Assembly: GCF_030936135.1 (NCBI RefSeq)
Contig: NC_082603.1
Location: forward strand, 29,389,236 to 29,453,235
DNA from: Gavia stellata
Taxonomy: Eukaryota; Chordata; Aves; Gaviiformes; Gaviidae
DNA length: 64,000 nt
Reading direction: 5' to 3'
The notes under the pieces: generated by a model
Told to the model about the DNA's origin: nothing
Database searches by the model: none
The model's input: the letters and a program-made list of their open reading frames with translations, nothing else
Part shown: positions 39,101-50,031 of the stretch, piece by piece
Layout: each line of letters starts with the position of its first letter
Numbering within the stretch: position 1 is the first letter of the stretch
Made by a program: the position numbers and the translations under genes

Positions 39101-41333
39101 GAAATTACCAGTACAGGACATTTCTCAATGTTAGCCATTAAGAACCGCCTCAGAAAAAAATATTTCCTCAGGCCGAACTAGTAACAGAGAACAGACATGG
39201 ACTTGCTGGGAGGGTTAGGCGGACGTGAGTGCCCTTCCGTGGCACTAAGACCAGTCAGCATGAGGCAAGACCCTGAAACGTGATCTGTGACCTGCCCATT
39301 TTGGACTGGGGCTGCATCAGATTGTGTGAAAATAAAAGTAGGAAAAACTATCTGAAACACATGCAAGTCAACTAACATGACTATTACGTGACAACGACAA
39401 CTAGCATGCTAATGAATACTACATGCATTACTTTGCTACACATAGGTGTAGCAAGAACTGCTGCTATTAAAACCTAAAGCTAGTAAGTCTTCTCAATTTG
39501 TTACCCGAAAACATACCAGATCTGCAAAGAGGGCAGCACAGTTTTGTCAAAATTGCAAAGGAAGTTTGATTTACAGATTGGTTTATTTGCCTTTCTTCTG
39601 ACTTACACTACAAATTATCCTGATAAAACAGTCCTGAAAGCAGTGAACACGCCAAGGTCTCAGTACATGCACATACAACCACTTCCAGGATAGCAAGCAC
39701 AAATAACAGAAAATAAAAGCCTTTTAGTTATACACTTACATATGGCAGCATATGGATTCAACCTTGTACTCACTATAATCCAATGCCAGCGCTCCCATGA
39801 TCGGGGTACAGATTCAAATACACAAATGAAGACTATAGTTCCACTGACATTTTTACTTTGGGAGGAAGAGGGAGGAAAAAACTCCCCATAAAAGAGGAGC
39901 TTTGTTAAAACCCAGAGCTTATCCAGGCTACTATGAAGCTCCACAAACTGTTATTAGCACAACCAAGAGTGTAGCACTGGGTCCGGAGCGGGCAATGAGG
40001 AACAAAGCAGGAGAGGTTGAAACCAGGTTTGCCACCAAGGAAGCGCACAGAAACATGAATTAAACTTCTGAGGCCACGGCCTTATATCATCTCTGGCCAA
40101 GGGAAAATCCAGGTTAAAATTAACCCCCTTTTTTTTTTGGTCAGGTTAGTCTTAATTTAGGTCAGATCAACCTGATGCACTGCACAAACACACCACTGCA
40201 TGTGCTGCATGAAGGAAAGGACAGCATGGAGATAGAACCTTGGGAGGCAAAAAGGTGGAAACGCTTGTGCTGGGGATACTGCCTCCCATCCCACAGCACG
40301 ATGGTCCCGTGCGCATCCGATGACACTGCCTTGCTGCTGGCATGCACAGAGAAAACATTGGGGAAAAAACCCACATAGTCTCAGAACATATGGCAAAAAG
40401 ACCACATGTATTTTGTACAGTGGAAACCAAAGAAATTGGAGACTATACTTTTTATGAGTGAAGTTAGAATGATTGATCTGTTCAGCTTCTTGAAACAGGC
40501 TCACTGCCTACTGCTATAGGGCGGCGTGGACGTACACACAGCCTGCGAGTCCGTTTTTCCACCTGTATGGCGAAACAGCGAATCTGCGGGTGGGCGTTCC
40601 GCAGCGAGCGCCGAGCGAAGCCGTGCAGTCCGGCAGCAGCAGGTCTCTCACCTTCAAAGAGCAGCAACAACAAAACCGAAACCCCCCCTTTCCCGGCAGT
40701 TTGTTTTACTGCCATACAGTTTTTAAGCGCTGCAACTCCCTGAGCAGAAAACAACCGCCCAGGGTGACAGGAACCGGCAAAGGTTACACACCAGCTGGAA
40801 AACAGGCGGGAAGGCCCCGCTCTCCAGCCTCCCCCCCGGCCCAGGATATTTTAAAGATAAAGCAGTGTCATATCACCTCTTACTGCTGATAAATATTTAT
40901 TTTAGAGATGTAACTGCTGCCACCCCCTCCTCCCCGCCGCTCCTGAAGGTCTGCCTGTCACACCAGACCGCCGGGGCACACAGCGCCTGCCGCGCACCCA
41001 CCGGCACCGCAGCCGACGCCCGCCCCGCGGGGGTTCCTCGGGGCCGCGGCACCTCCCGCCGCCCGCCCTGGCCGCCCGCCCGCCGCCGTCCCGCGGAGCC
41101 CGGGGACAGCCCCGACGCTCGGGACCGAGAAGGGCGGGAAGAGTTTTTGGGACCCGGCGGGGACGCTGAGGGGAGGTGAGGCGCGGCGCGGTTCCCGCCC
41201 CGCAGCGGAAGCCTGAGGGGGGCGACGCGCCGCCGCCCGTCCCCCCTCACCGTTACTTTCGACGGGGAGGGCTGCGCCCCGGCGGCGCGCACCGCTGCGG
41301 GAGGAAGCCCCCCCCCGGGGCCGCGGCTCTTAC
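30110..41333 (-). other. RAB3B: RAB3B intron 1 (inferred), no gene seen
   Basis: About 11.2 kb between the acceptor at 30,110-30,111 and the inferred donor at 41,332-41,333. It is mostly AT-rich, becoming GC-rich from about 40,500. A TTA microsatellite lies at 37,447-37,465. No CR1 copy, RNA gene or coding exon was recognised; the open frames on both strands are short and unrelated to known proteins. Confidence 0.5.
37447..37465. repeat. TTA trinucleotide microsatellite
   Basis: About five tandem TTA units in AT-rich intronic sequence. Length is likely to vary between individuals. Confidence 0.8.
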
Positions 41334-41480
41334 CTGAGGCGGAGGAGCGGCGGCAGCGCCGAGCCGAGCCGAGCCGAGCCGTGCGGGTCCCGCGGCCGCT
41401 GCTCGCGTGGCGGGAGCCGCCCCCACGCCGGCACCTGGGGCGGCCCCGGGGGCGGAGCCGCGGCGGGGCGGGGGGGGGCG
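41334..41480 (-). other. RAB3B: RAB3B non-coding exon 1 (3' boundary supported, 5' end approximate)
   Basis: On the minus strand, CGCCTCAG followed by GTAAGAG makes a near-perfect donor, with the last exon base at 41,334. The RAB3B ATG begins exactly at its exon acceptor, so a separate upstream 5' UTR exon is required, and this is the only strong candidate inside the CpG island. The transcription start is not visible; the right boundary given here is arbitrary. The exon would include the pentanucleotide array at 41,361-41,380. Confidence 0.55.
41361..41380. repeat. GAGCC pentanucleotide array (four units)
   Basis: Four perfect GAGCC units flanked by partial units. On the minus strand it reads as a GGCTC array and lies just upstream of the inferred RAB3B exon 1 donor, hence probably in its 5' UTR. 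A GC-rich short tandem repeat of this kind can vary in length. Confidence 0.85.
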
Positions 41481-41700
41481 GTGGCCGGTTGGGAACGGCG
41501 GGGCTGGAACACGGGAGCGCCGGCGGGGCTGAGAGGGTGCCCCGGCCGTGCGCGGCACCGCTCCGCACGGAGCGGGCGCCAGCCGCCGGTGGAAGGCAGG
41601 CAGGCGGCCCGAGCCCTCCGGGGACCCCGTCCAGGTGCTCGCCCTCCGCCCCGTGCTCCGCTCCCGGGGATGTGAATCACCGGTGGCAGGAAACGACGTC

Positions 41701-44700
41701 CGAGGTGCGACCCTAACTTGCCATTCTTGTCGCACTCACTACACGGTCTGGAATTCGCTTCAGTAGAACTGTTAACTCTGAAGCCTAGTGATGGTGGCTG
41801 TGGCATCAGGAACTACATCTCTACTGGTGAGAAAACAAAAAAGAGGCAGTGGCTGCAATCTGTTTAAGTTGCTTGCCCGAAGGAGGTCTGATGAAGGGGT
41901 TGCAGCAGATCCGCTTAGCTTTAAAATCCTACAAATGGGCCCCAAGTTGAAAATCAGAGACCTGATGGTGGCTTATCCCTTGCTGGGAAACCAAAACAGC
42001 TTTCAGACATGATCCCCTAGAGAAAGTGAACAAAATCATGGCTGTTTTAAATGTGTGTCTGACACAAGTAATGAGGTGCTTCCCAAACAGCCAGCAAAGA
42101 TGGCAGCGCATTTTCCCACTGCTGGGCTTTAAGCAAGCGCCTAAGCACAAAGACCAGGTTCTTGATGGGCCCCAGGAGAGAGCGGCTTCTTGTGATGGGA
42201 GGCCGGAGCAGGGGCCACCGAAAGATAGTGGGGTTACGGAGTTACTATCTTCTCTCATTGACTAGCTAAGCAGCCTGCAGGGACCACCTCTGAACTCAGG
42301 GCTCTAAAATTGGGGAGTGCGGGTGCCTCTGCACCCTGCCGCATCCCTCAGAGCACTGTACCCTTCCCGCCCAGTCTCATCGTGGTGTGCCGTTGTGTTT
42401 GATGTGTAGCACTTTGACTCAGCTTGGACATTACCCAGACAGGACAGAGATCGCTTTGACTACGTGTGAGAGTTTTTGCACATCTGGTGGTCTTCAGTAA
42501 CCATCTTTGGACTGGCTTGTAGGTCAACCAGCCCTTGGACAAGCTTTAGGTTTATAACAGTTCAACCACGTTAAAGGAGTCTGTAAATCGCTTTTATTGC
42601 TACATTTTCCTCAGGGCAGTTGACTAGTTAATGGTATCATGAGAGTGTAGAAGGCCAGAGAGCACGGTAGTGCTATATAGCTAGCATATAGCCGAGGTGT
42701 GCATTTTAGGAACAATCACAGGAGAGATGCAGAGAAGCTTTGAGGAACACCTCTTCTCGCTGCAGATCAGAGATGCCATACAGCTTCTCCATTTTATTCA
42801 AGCCAGAGCTATTTGCCGGGTGGCCCAGGGGCCAATTCTAGCCAGCACCGGAGTGATTTTCTAACCTCATCTAGAATGACAATGTTTATTTACCATCAAG
42901 ACCCCAAATAAAATTATTGTTATATAAGCCAGACCCTGATTTAAGCCTTAAGCAAGGTATCAGCTTTGTGTAGGCAACTTGAAATAATCGATAGTGTAAC
43001 AAAATCCCAGACTCACTACAAAAGTTACTTCAAAGACAGCCTAACAGCCTTGACACCTACAAAAGTCTTTTTAGCTCCTTGCAATCCTCCCATTGCTCTG
43101 GGAAATGTGATCTCCATCTTTTCCAAAACCCGACTTCAACTCTACCCAACACAGTGTCTGAAGTGATAATGCTTTTCCCTCTGCCTGCTGACTGATGCTC
43201 AATCTCGAAAAGCATTGCGAGCCAACAGCCCTACAAAGCACCAACATGGAAGGCAAGTGGTCCTGGGCAGATACCTACACCTTTGATGCAAAGGGCACAT
43301 TATGACTTAGGCTCACTTGGGCATCTGCTTAGTGATCACCTGATTTAACATCCCGTGATCACAGCCACAAGCGCAGAGCCACTGTTCAGCCTAATTTCCA
43401 AACGCTTTTCCAGATTTCACGCCATCCCTGAAATGCCAGTGTTTATATCCAGCTGCACTGGAGCATTATAAAAGCCCTTTTTTAGTCAAGGCTAACTGAG
43501 AGAAGAAGGGATGCACCCAGGTAATTAGGAGACAGGGAAATTAGTAGTGATTCTTTCTACCTGTCATTTTGTTTAGCCGTGTTACTATAATTTATGGAGT
43601 GAAAATTGTTAGCTCTCCTAGCGCACTTCCCTTCCAGGATTTAACACTGTACAGTCATGAGTTGGTTACACAACTTCCCATGAGGGAGGTCTGTATTATT
43701 TTAGATTTATAGATGGGCAAATGAGGGAAAAGGAGAGAACTCCCACAAGCCCACGGAGGTGGAAGGGAAGAGCAGATGTTATGCTTTATCTTGTTTTCTG
43801 ATGTGTGGATCTATCTCACTCTCTGAGAGCATTCATGCGAACACATTTATCAAGCACAATATGCATACTCTACTGCTCTCCCAACATTTCTGATTCAAGT
43901 TACTGCACCCTCACACAGTGCAATTGATCTAAGGAAACAATTTTAATCTTTTCAGTTCCCTCTTTTCTAAAAACAGTATTTTACTAATTTATTTATTACT
44001 AAAGCAAGAGCGGCACCAAAGCACTTAAAACAAGGACGATGATCTGCTATGTGCGATGCTTTAAGTAGTAATAACACTAATGGCCCTGAGTCTAAAAGAC
44101 TCATCGTCTAAGCTCATGATAAGCATTGGACAGACATAGACAAAGTTGTAGCCCAAAGAAGCACAGTTTGCACACAGAGCAGCAGTTTCAGCTCATTACT
44201 AGCTGTTGTCCAGGGAAGGTAGGTGAAAACAAACCCCTCCTTACTTGAATAGGTAGCATTCCCCCAGGCGCATCTTCACTTCAGCATGGAATAAACAGCA
44301 TGTATGCCCCAGGCTGTGCCCCCAAGACATGTGTGAACTTCATTCTCTTTAGCAGGGCTAATGCACCAAAGTCCTTACAAATGGCATTTTGAAAGCTGTT
44401 CATAATATTAGAAATAGCACAATAAAGTGACATCCAAATTTGACTGTGCTGCCAATGCAGATTCTTTTATGCACAGCATATTATGTTGTGTCCTGAAACA
44501 CGCTCAGAAAGCGGGGAGAACATCTGCAGTTCTTATCAATTAGTATTTTTGCAGCACATGTACCTACGCCACGCTGTGCATGTGCAAAATGGTCCAAAAA
44601 TTGAGTATATATCAACAAACGATCTCTAACCAGCAACCAGTTACCTACAGCCTTAGCCAAATTCAGTCCAGAGCGTCCTGCCCCTTCAGCCCTGCCCCAG

Positions 44701-47700
44701 CTCCTCCTGTTCGCCTTCGTTCCCCCGCCCTGGCTTGGAGTGGCAGCAGTGGGATTGTGCCCTTTTGAGAAGGGGGAAACTCTAGAAAGTTGTCTCCCCT
44801 TCATCCCCCACATCATGGCAGGGACACGGGAAATGTAGGAGGACACACCTACGTTGGTCAGAGGAAAGCAAAGCAGCGGAGCAGCTCAGAAACCCTCGAT
44901 TGTTTTTACAGCACCCACCCCCTTGGTGATCCCGTGCCCGGGACGTACCCTGCCTGCTGCCCGCACCTTGCCTGATGGGCCACTCTGCCCCGTCCTGGGA
45001 CAAGTGCCAGCACGGGTGGTGTGTAACAGCCTCTCTTGCTGTTCTGAGTCAGAGCCTGGAATGCTGTAAGCACAGGTCAGCCAGTCCCTGCTTCCAGCGT
45101 AGTTATGAACGGGGAAGTTTGGGGTCTCTCTCTTTGTTTTTTTGGTCCCTAATCAAAGGAACCCACCGCAGATTTAGCCATTATAAAATTGTGCCATGAC
45201 ATTTGTCACAGCCTGGAGAGGGTCGCGCAAGTCTTGGACCCTGTCCCCACTGCCTGTGACAGGCCACAGGAACCCGCTGGCAGCTGTCAGTGGAGAGTCC
45301 TCCTCCTCGGGGCACGCTGACGTGGTGGCAGCGGGCTGGAGCTGCAAGAGTGAATCACCACCTCTCCTAGGAGTGGTGCTCCCTCGACAATGGCAGGCCT
45401 GGGAATTGTATGTGGCCACTCCTCACGCTAGACAACCTTTGAAAGGAAAAGCAAGCTGAGTTTATTTGACTAAACTGCTTAATAAATCAGCATCTGTTTC
45501 TTGGAGCAAGAAAGGGGAAATGAGTTAACAAGCTAAATAGTTTTGAGACAAAGTGACTTTTACCATTTTGACAGACCTTCCCTTCACGATTGTTTCCTGG
45601 TTCCCTCCAGGCAGCAAGCTCCCCTGTCCAGTTAGCCCCAAAGACAACTTACACAGCTGTCTGGAAGTGGGATGCAACCTTTCAGATAAACTTCATCCTT
45701 TGGCTTGCTTTCTTTGAGATGAGCATGAACTTGCAGTGAAGTTCCCCTTTTTACCCCACTCTCTGGATAGAGTTCTGCTTGGTGTAAGTCCACCTTTATT
45801 GCTTTCTAAATCTTCATCCTCAAGTCTCAATTTTTCATCTACCTATTGCCACGGTTGTGCAGGAATAGCCCTGGAGTGGTTCTCCTGGTTGGGCAAACCC
45901 AATCAGGCATAATGCTGCAAGGAAGTATCACAGCATAATGCAAATGCAAATGCAAATGCCTCTCTTCTTGCCTAAAGTTAAGAAAAGTTTCATCGCCTCC
46001 AAGGATATATGACCTTGCATTCATATGGGTTTAATAATAGCTCACTTCAGAGCTATTCATTACACAAGCTGTAAGTGAGAACAATGAATGAAGCTCATTA
46101 GCAGTTTGATACAGGCTAGATATGATGGCAGACAAACAGCCACGGGGACAAAAGTGCATTTGAAGTAGATGACTCCTAAACTCAGCATGCCAGCATGACA
46201 GACAGGAGACTCTGGCCATGCTGGCGTTCTCGGTTATTGTACTTTTGTTCCCTGCTGCTAAGCATAGCAAAGGAAAGGTTTCCCGAGTCTCTAGCTGACA
46301 CTTCCTTAAAGCCTGTTCAGCCCCAGGTGCACAGAGCAACCTCTGCTCCCAGGCAGCCAGATGGCTAGCTGCAATCCAGTCACTCTTTAATTAACTTTGG
46401 TTTTGGTTTTTTTTCCTCTGTGGGTTGTTTCTGGGAGAAAGGGAGCTGACAGCATGTTTGTTTACATGAGATTGATTTGGCCTGGCAGTTCCCTGGGACT
46501 ATACTAAGAATTTTGAAGTGTCATGGGTTTTGTTATCACCATAAAAGGAGTAGAAGTTGAGAATCCGAGGGGATTTCTAGGATGCATCTAAAGAACTTAT
46601 GTAAGCATGCAGGTTTATTACAAGTATATGCAGATGGGCAGCACACGAAACAAAGCTGATGGGGACAAACTAATTTGAGGCCTTGGTTACTGTGCACTGT
46701 TGAGCTGCTGCAATGTATAATTAACTTTAAATGCAACTACAACAAACACTGACCTGTAAGCAGCTCCTCTAAACCCTGTGGAGTTGCTTGTGTGCATGAA
46801 GTTACACAACGTACATAAAGCAACTGTTGGATGGAAGGTTCAAGATGTATCCCTCTGCACAAAAGAAAATGCCAACCAGCATTTATCACCTGATCTAGAT
46901 TAAAAAGCAGAAGGGTGTAAAGAATCTGCATTAGGAGTTAGCAACTAAAATGTCCAGGTATTAAACTAACAGGTAGAAAAATATTTAAGTAACAGATCAA
47001 AAGTAAGTTTATCCTGCAATCCAGAGATGTGAAACAGCTTTTACACTTGTTAACTAGCTGCCTCTAGCAATCAAGCTGTGGCAGCACGTACGTCATATTC
47101 TAGAGAACCCAGCTAAATGCCAAGCAGGCTAGCAAATGCCAAGCTCCATCTTGCTACAAAGGACAAAAGCATGGTCTAGAAAAGAGCAAGTAGAGGGAGG
47201 GTTGGGAAGCTGTACCAGCTCACCAAGTCTGAACATAGAGAGGGTAGAAAGGATCAGAAAGAAACAAGGCAGCCAAATAACAAAGGAAAAAGGAATATGC
47301 AGTATTTTTCCTTTGGAAGTAGCAAGTCTGGAAGGCAGAAAATGCTGAAGGAGAGGAGATGCATCAGAGAAGAGGTGAAGGAGAGTAATCTTGAATCAGA
47401 ATGGTCTAAAATGTAAAGGATGAAGCACGCTTCCTGCATGTGTCACTGAAGGGAGATCTCTCTAGATGGAGAACTTTTTAAAATTACTTTGAGGCCGTGT
47501 TGCTTCTGACATCAGAGCATTTTGCAAAGCAAGCCTTTGGGACAAATGACGTACCTCACACAGGCTATAATTTCATTGCAGAGACAAGACAAGGGCAGAG
47601 CTGCTGTGAAAGCGTGCCTGGAAAATTGCAGAGGTGCACTCTGCTATTTTGCATCAGAGATTGGTTTTTTAAATTATTATTTGTTTAATCATATTCCAGA

Positions 47701-48304
47701 TGAACAAGCAGAGTCCTCCCCCTGGTGGCAAGTAAACAAAAAAGTATAAATTATTTTTTACAGTCATGTCAATCTAAGGCTATAAATGAAATAAGGAGCA
47801 TCAGACAGGACCTATTTTTATTAGGTCAACTGATACAGCTGGGAAAAAAAAGACAATTTTGCAAAACACAAATCCTTTTTTAGGACTTTCTTACATAGAA
47901 TTATCTACTTTGAAGGCTGATATAACTTGAGAATAGTTGCCAATTTCAATTTCATGGTTAATTTATTAGACAATTTGCAAGAGACGCAGAGGATAAAACC
48001 TGTAGAATAACTTTTAGTAGCTGAGCAGGTTAATTGTAATGTGCAATAATCCCATTACTTCCACTGAGTCCTTGCCTTTTAGTGCCCAATTGAGTTTTGG
48101 TGTCTAAAATCCCTTAAAGGCAGACTGGTTGGGGAAGTAAAATTCATTATGCTACTGAACAGTAAAAACGGACTGAGTAGACAAGTTGGGTTTATTGTAT
48201 ACAACAATTTTCCCCAACTAATGTCCTCAGACAGCTCTTCAAAAATTATCTGTAGAAAATTATCTCCCTGTGCCTGTTAAGGGAAGTTATGGCAAGTGCC
48301 TTTT
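41701..48304. other. Intergenic DNA between RAB3B 5' end and TXNDC12 3' end
   Basis: About 6.6 kb without a recognised gene. Open frames are short and lack known domains. Included are a tandem-octamer stretch at 45,938-45,957, a T/G-rich tract at about 46,394-46,440 and a small inverted repeat with GCTATAT and ATATAGC arms near 42,673. No RNA gene was identified. The region probably contains the upstream regulatory DNA of RAB3B, but that is inference. Confidence 0.6.
45938..45957. promoter_or_regulatory. Three overlapping octamer motifs
   Basis: ATGCAAAT occurs three times, starting at 45,938, 45,944 and 45,950, because the hexamer ATGCAA is tandemly repeated. ATGCAAAT is the consensus octamer bound by POU-family factors such as OCT1. 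The array is visible directly; any regulatory role is inferred. Confidence 0.4.
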
Positions 48305-48928
48305 GGACGGGATTTCTTCCTTTAGATGACTAGTTTGGTGGATGAGGGGAGAGCAGTAGGTGTTGTTTGTATTGGCTTTAGCAAAGCTTTTCACACTGTC
48401 TCCCATGGCATCCTCACAGACAAACTGATGAAGTACAACCTAAATAAATGGACAGCGAGGTGGACAGAAAACTGGCAGAACTGCTGGGCCGAAAGGGGCT
48501 AGTCAATAGTGGAGTACCCCTGGGGTCGATATTTCAACATCTTCATTAACAACCCGGATGAACGGACAAGAGTCCACTCTTAGCAAACTGGTAGATGATA
48601 CAAAACTGGGGAGAGTAGTTGATAACCAGACGGTTGTGCTGCCGTTCAGAAGGACCTCAACAGGCTGGAGAAATGGGCAGAGAGGGTTGTCAGGAAGTTC
48701 AATGCAATGCAAAGTCCTTCACCTGAGCAGGAATAACCTGTGCATCAGTACAGACTGGGGGCTGACAGGCTGGAAAGCAGCTTTGCAGATGAGGGCCTGG
48801 GAGTCCAGGTGGAGAACAAGTTGACAATGAGCCAGCAATGCGCCCTTGTGGCAAGGTGGCCAACAGCATCCTGGGCTGCATTAGGAAAAGCGTTACCAGC
48901 AGATTGAGAGAGGTGATTTTCTCCCCCT
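48305..48928 (+). mobile_element. CR1 LINE fragment, reverse-transcriptase region, decayed
   Basis: Plus-strand sequence encodes scattered CR1 ORF2 blocks in shifting frames. They include the SLVDEGRAV region, a GFSKAF-TVSHGIL block (RT motif A area), the GVPLG-like block, FINN-D, and LSKLVDDTKLG, where the DD of the RT active site corresponds to the ADD motif of the family. Further along are the block corresponding to LQRDLDRLEKWAE and the start of the NMSQQ region. Several frameshifts and a missing 3' end show it is a dead, internally derived fragment. It is older looking than the copy near 4,100 and lies on the opposite strand. Confidence 0.88.
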
Positions 48929-49192
48929 CTATTTTTCCTTTCAGCCCCACTAGATAAACATTAGGTATTACCCTGCCCTCAACAGTACAGGTAGTGTAAG
49001 AATGGCCGAATTATAATTACATGAAAAGCAACTGTTGTTTTTTAATTATAAAAAGGAGAAACCTTCTTCAGCTGTGACATTCAACATTAATAACCACTGC
49101 AACATAAACAAAAATATATTCCCCCATCCTTAAGAATGGAAAGCTACGCCCTTTACCACAAAACACTGTCTGCATGCTTATGTTTAAAAAGA
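48929..49192. other. Short spacer between CR1 fragment and TXNDC12 3' region
   Basis: AT-rich sequence with no recognised feature. The far 3' end of TXNDC12 may extend into it, depending on which polyadenylation signal is used. Confidence 0.4.
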
Positions 49193-49951
49193 TTTAATTT
49201 TCATCCCGGTACAAAAATACAGTACAATGTGATGGCAAAGCATTCGCCAAAAAACATTCAAAGAATAACAGGGGGATTCCCGTAAAGCTTGAACATAACC
49301 CACCCTCACTTGATAAAACAATCAAAAGGTGAGTGCACAAGGAAAAAGTTAAATTTCTGCCCAAAGGCAAATAAAGATGAATCATACACAGTTTTCACAA
49401 AAATGTGTTTGCAGAGCTAATAATTTCACATGCTACTTGGACATCTACGAAATTTATTCTACTTGGCTTAGTGGCAGAATTCATGGTTTGGGATGTCTAG
49501 AAAACACCTGGCCCAGGAACATGCCCCATTCATAGGAATCCCCAGTAAAAACAATGGGATCACATAATACCAGTGAGAAAAGAGGGATCCAACCCTGATT
49601 CAGCGTCAAAATGTTGGCTACTTCTAGTTACTCCAATCACACTGTTTGTCCTCAAATGAATGTTTTGCCCTACGCACCTCCCTTTTAACACCAAACATTA
49701 GTTGTTGCTCAAACACAAAAAATGGTGTGTTTGCACATTACCTAGTTGCAAATAACCATTACAGTACAAACTGCCAGGCAAAGGAGGAGGTAACACTGTA
49801 ATTGATGCATGTGTGTGAACTCCAAACAGGATTTAACCTAACATTGTTGACAGGAGAATTATGTCCCTCCAGTGCATCTACATTCTTGGTCTGTTTAATC
49901 ATTTCCTTTTAGAGTTTTGAAGTGATGGGAAAGCATCATTCAGTGTATTCA
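49193..49951 (-). other. TXNDC12: TXNDC12 3' UTR with candidate poly(A) signals
   Basis: Non-coding sequence immediately downstream of the TXNDC12 stop on the minus strand. Two candidate signals were found: AATAAA (TTTATT at 49,453-49,458 on the plus strand), followed by a T/GT-rich stretch, and a variant ATTAAA (TTTAAT at 49,193-49,198). Which one is used cannot be decided here. Confidence 0.55.
49453..49458 (-). terminator. TXNDC12: Candidate TXNDC12 polyadenylation signal AATAAA
   Basis: A canonical hexamer on the minus strand about 495 bases after the stop codon. Sequence further downstream contains TTTTTGTG and GTGTATG, which suits a GU-rich cleavage element. Confidence 0.45.
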
Positions 49952-50031
49952 TTATAGTTCATCTCCCAGGTGTTTTTGTTTGAAAGCATCACCTGTTAGC
50001 TTCTCCTGGGCCTCCTTCATCCCTTGGACAA
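49952..50031 (-). CDS. TXNDC12: TXNDC12 coding exon 7 (last)
   Basis: The acceptor CTTTCAG precedes TT of a split Val codon. The exon encodes [16 protein letters not shown], then KQKHLGDEL and stop TAA at 49,952-49,954. The last four residues form the ER retention signal. Confidence 0.95.

Larger units (their letters stand above)
40900..41700 (-). promoter_or_regulatory. RAB3B: CpG island, probable RAB3B promoter
   Basis: A sharply GC- and CpG-rich block between AT-rich flanks, with many CGCC, GCCG and CCGCGG units and a G-rich run at 41,465-41,482. It is the first island upstream of the RAB3B coding exon on the minus strand and holds a strong minus-strand donor. Long open frames on both strands here (up to 223 codons) come from stop-poor GC composition. 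No TATA box was seen; dispersed initiation would be expected. Confidence 0.75.

Noticed and set aside
40482-40754. Minus-strand frame with a good donor (AAG before GTGAGA, last exon base 40,652)
   Set aside because: Could be an alternative RAB3B leader exon, but there is no matching acceptor or recognisable protein, and the donor at 41,334 in the CpG island is better placed.
40897-41806. Long frames on both strands (up to 223 codons)
   Set aside because: Proline-, arginine- and alanine-rich translations of a CpG island, open in several frames at once, as expected of stop-poor GC sequence.
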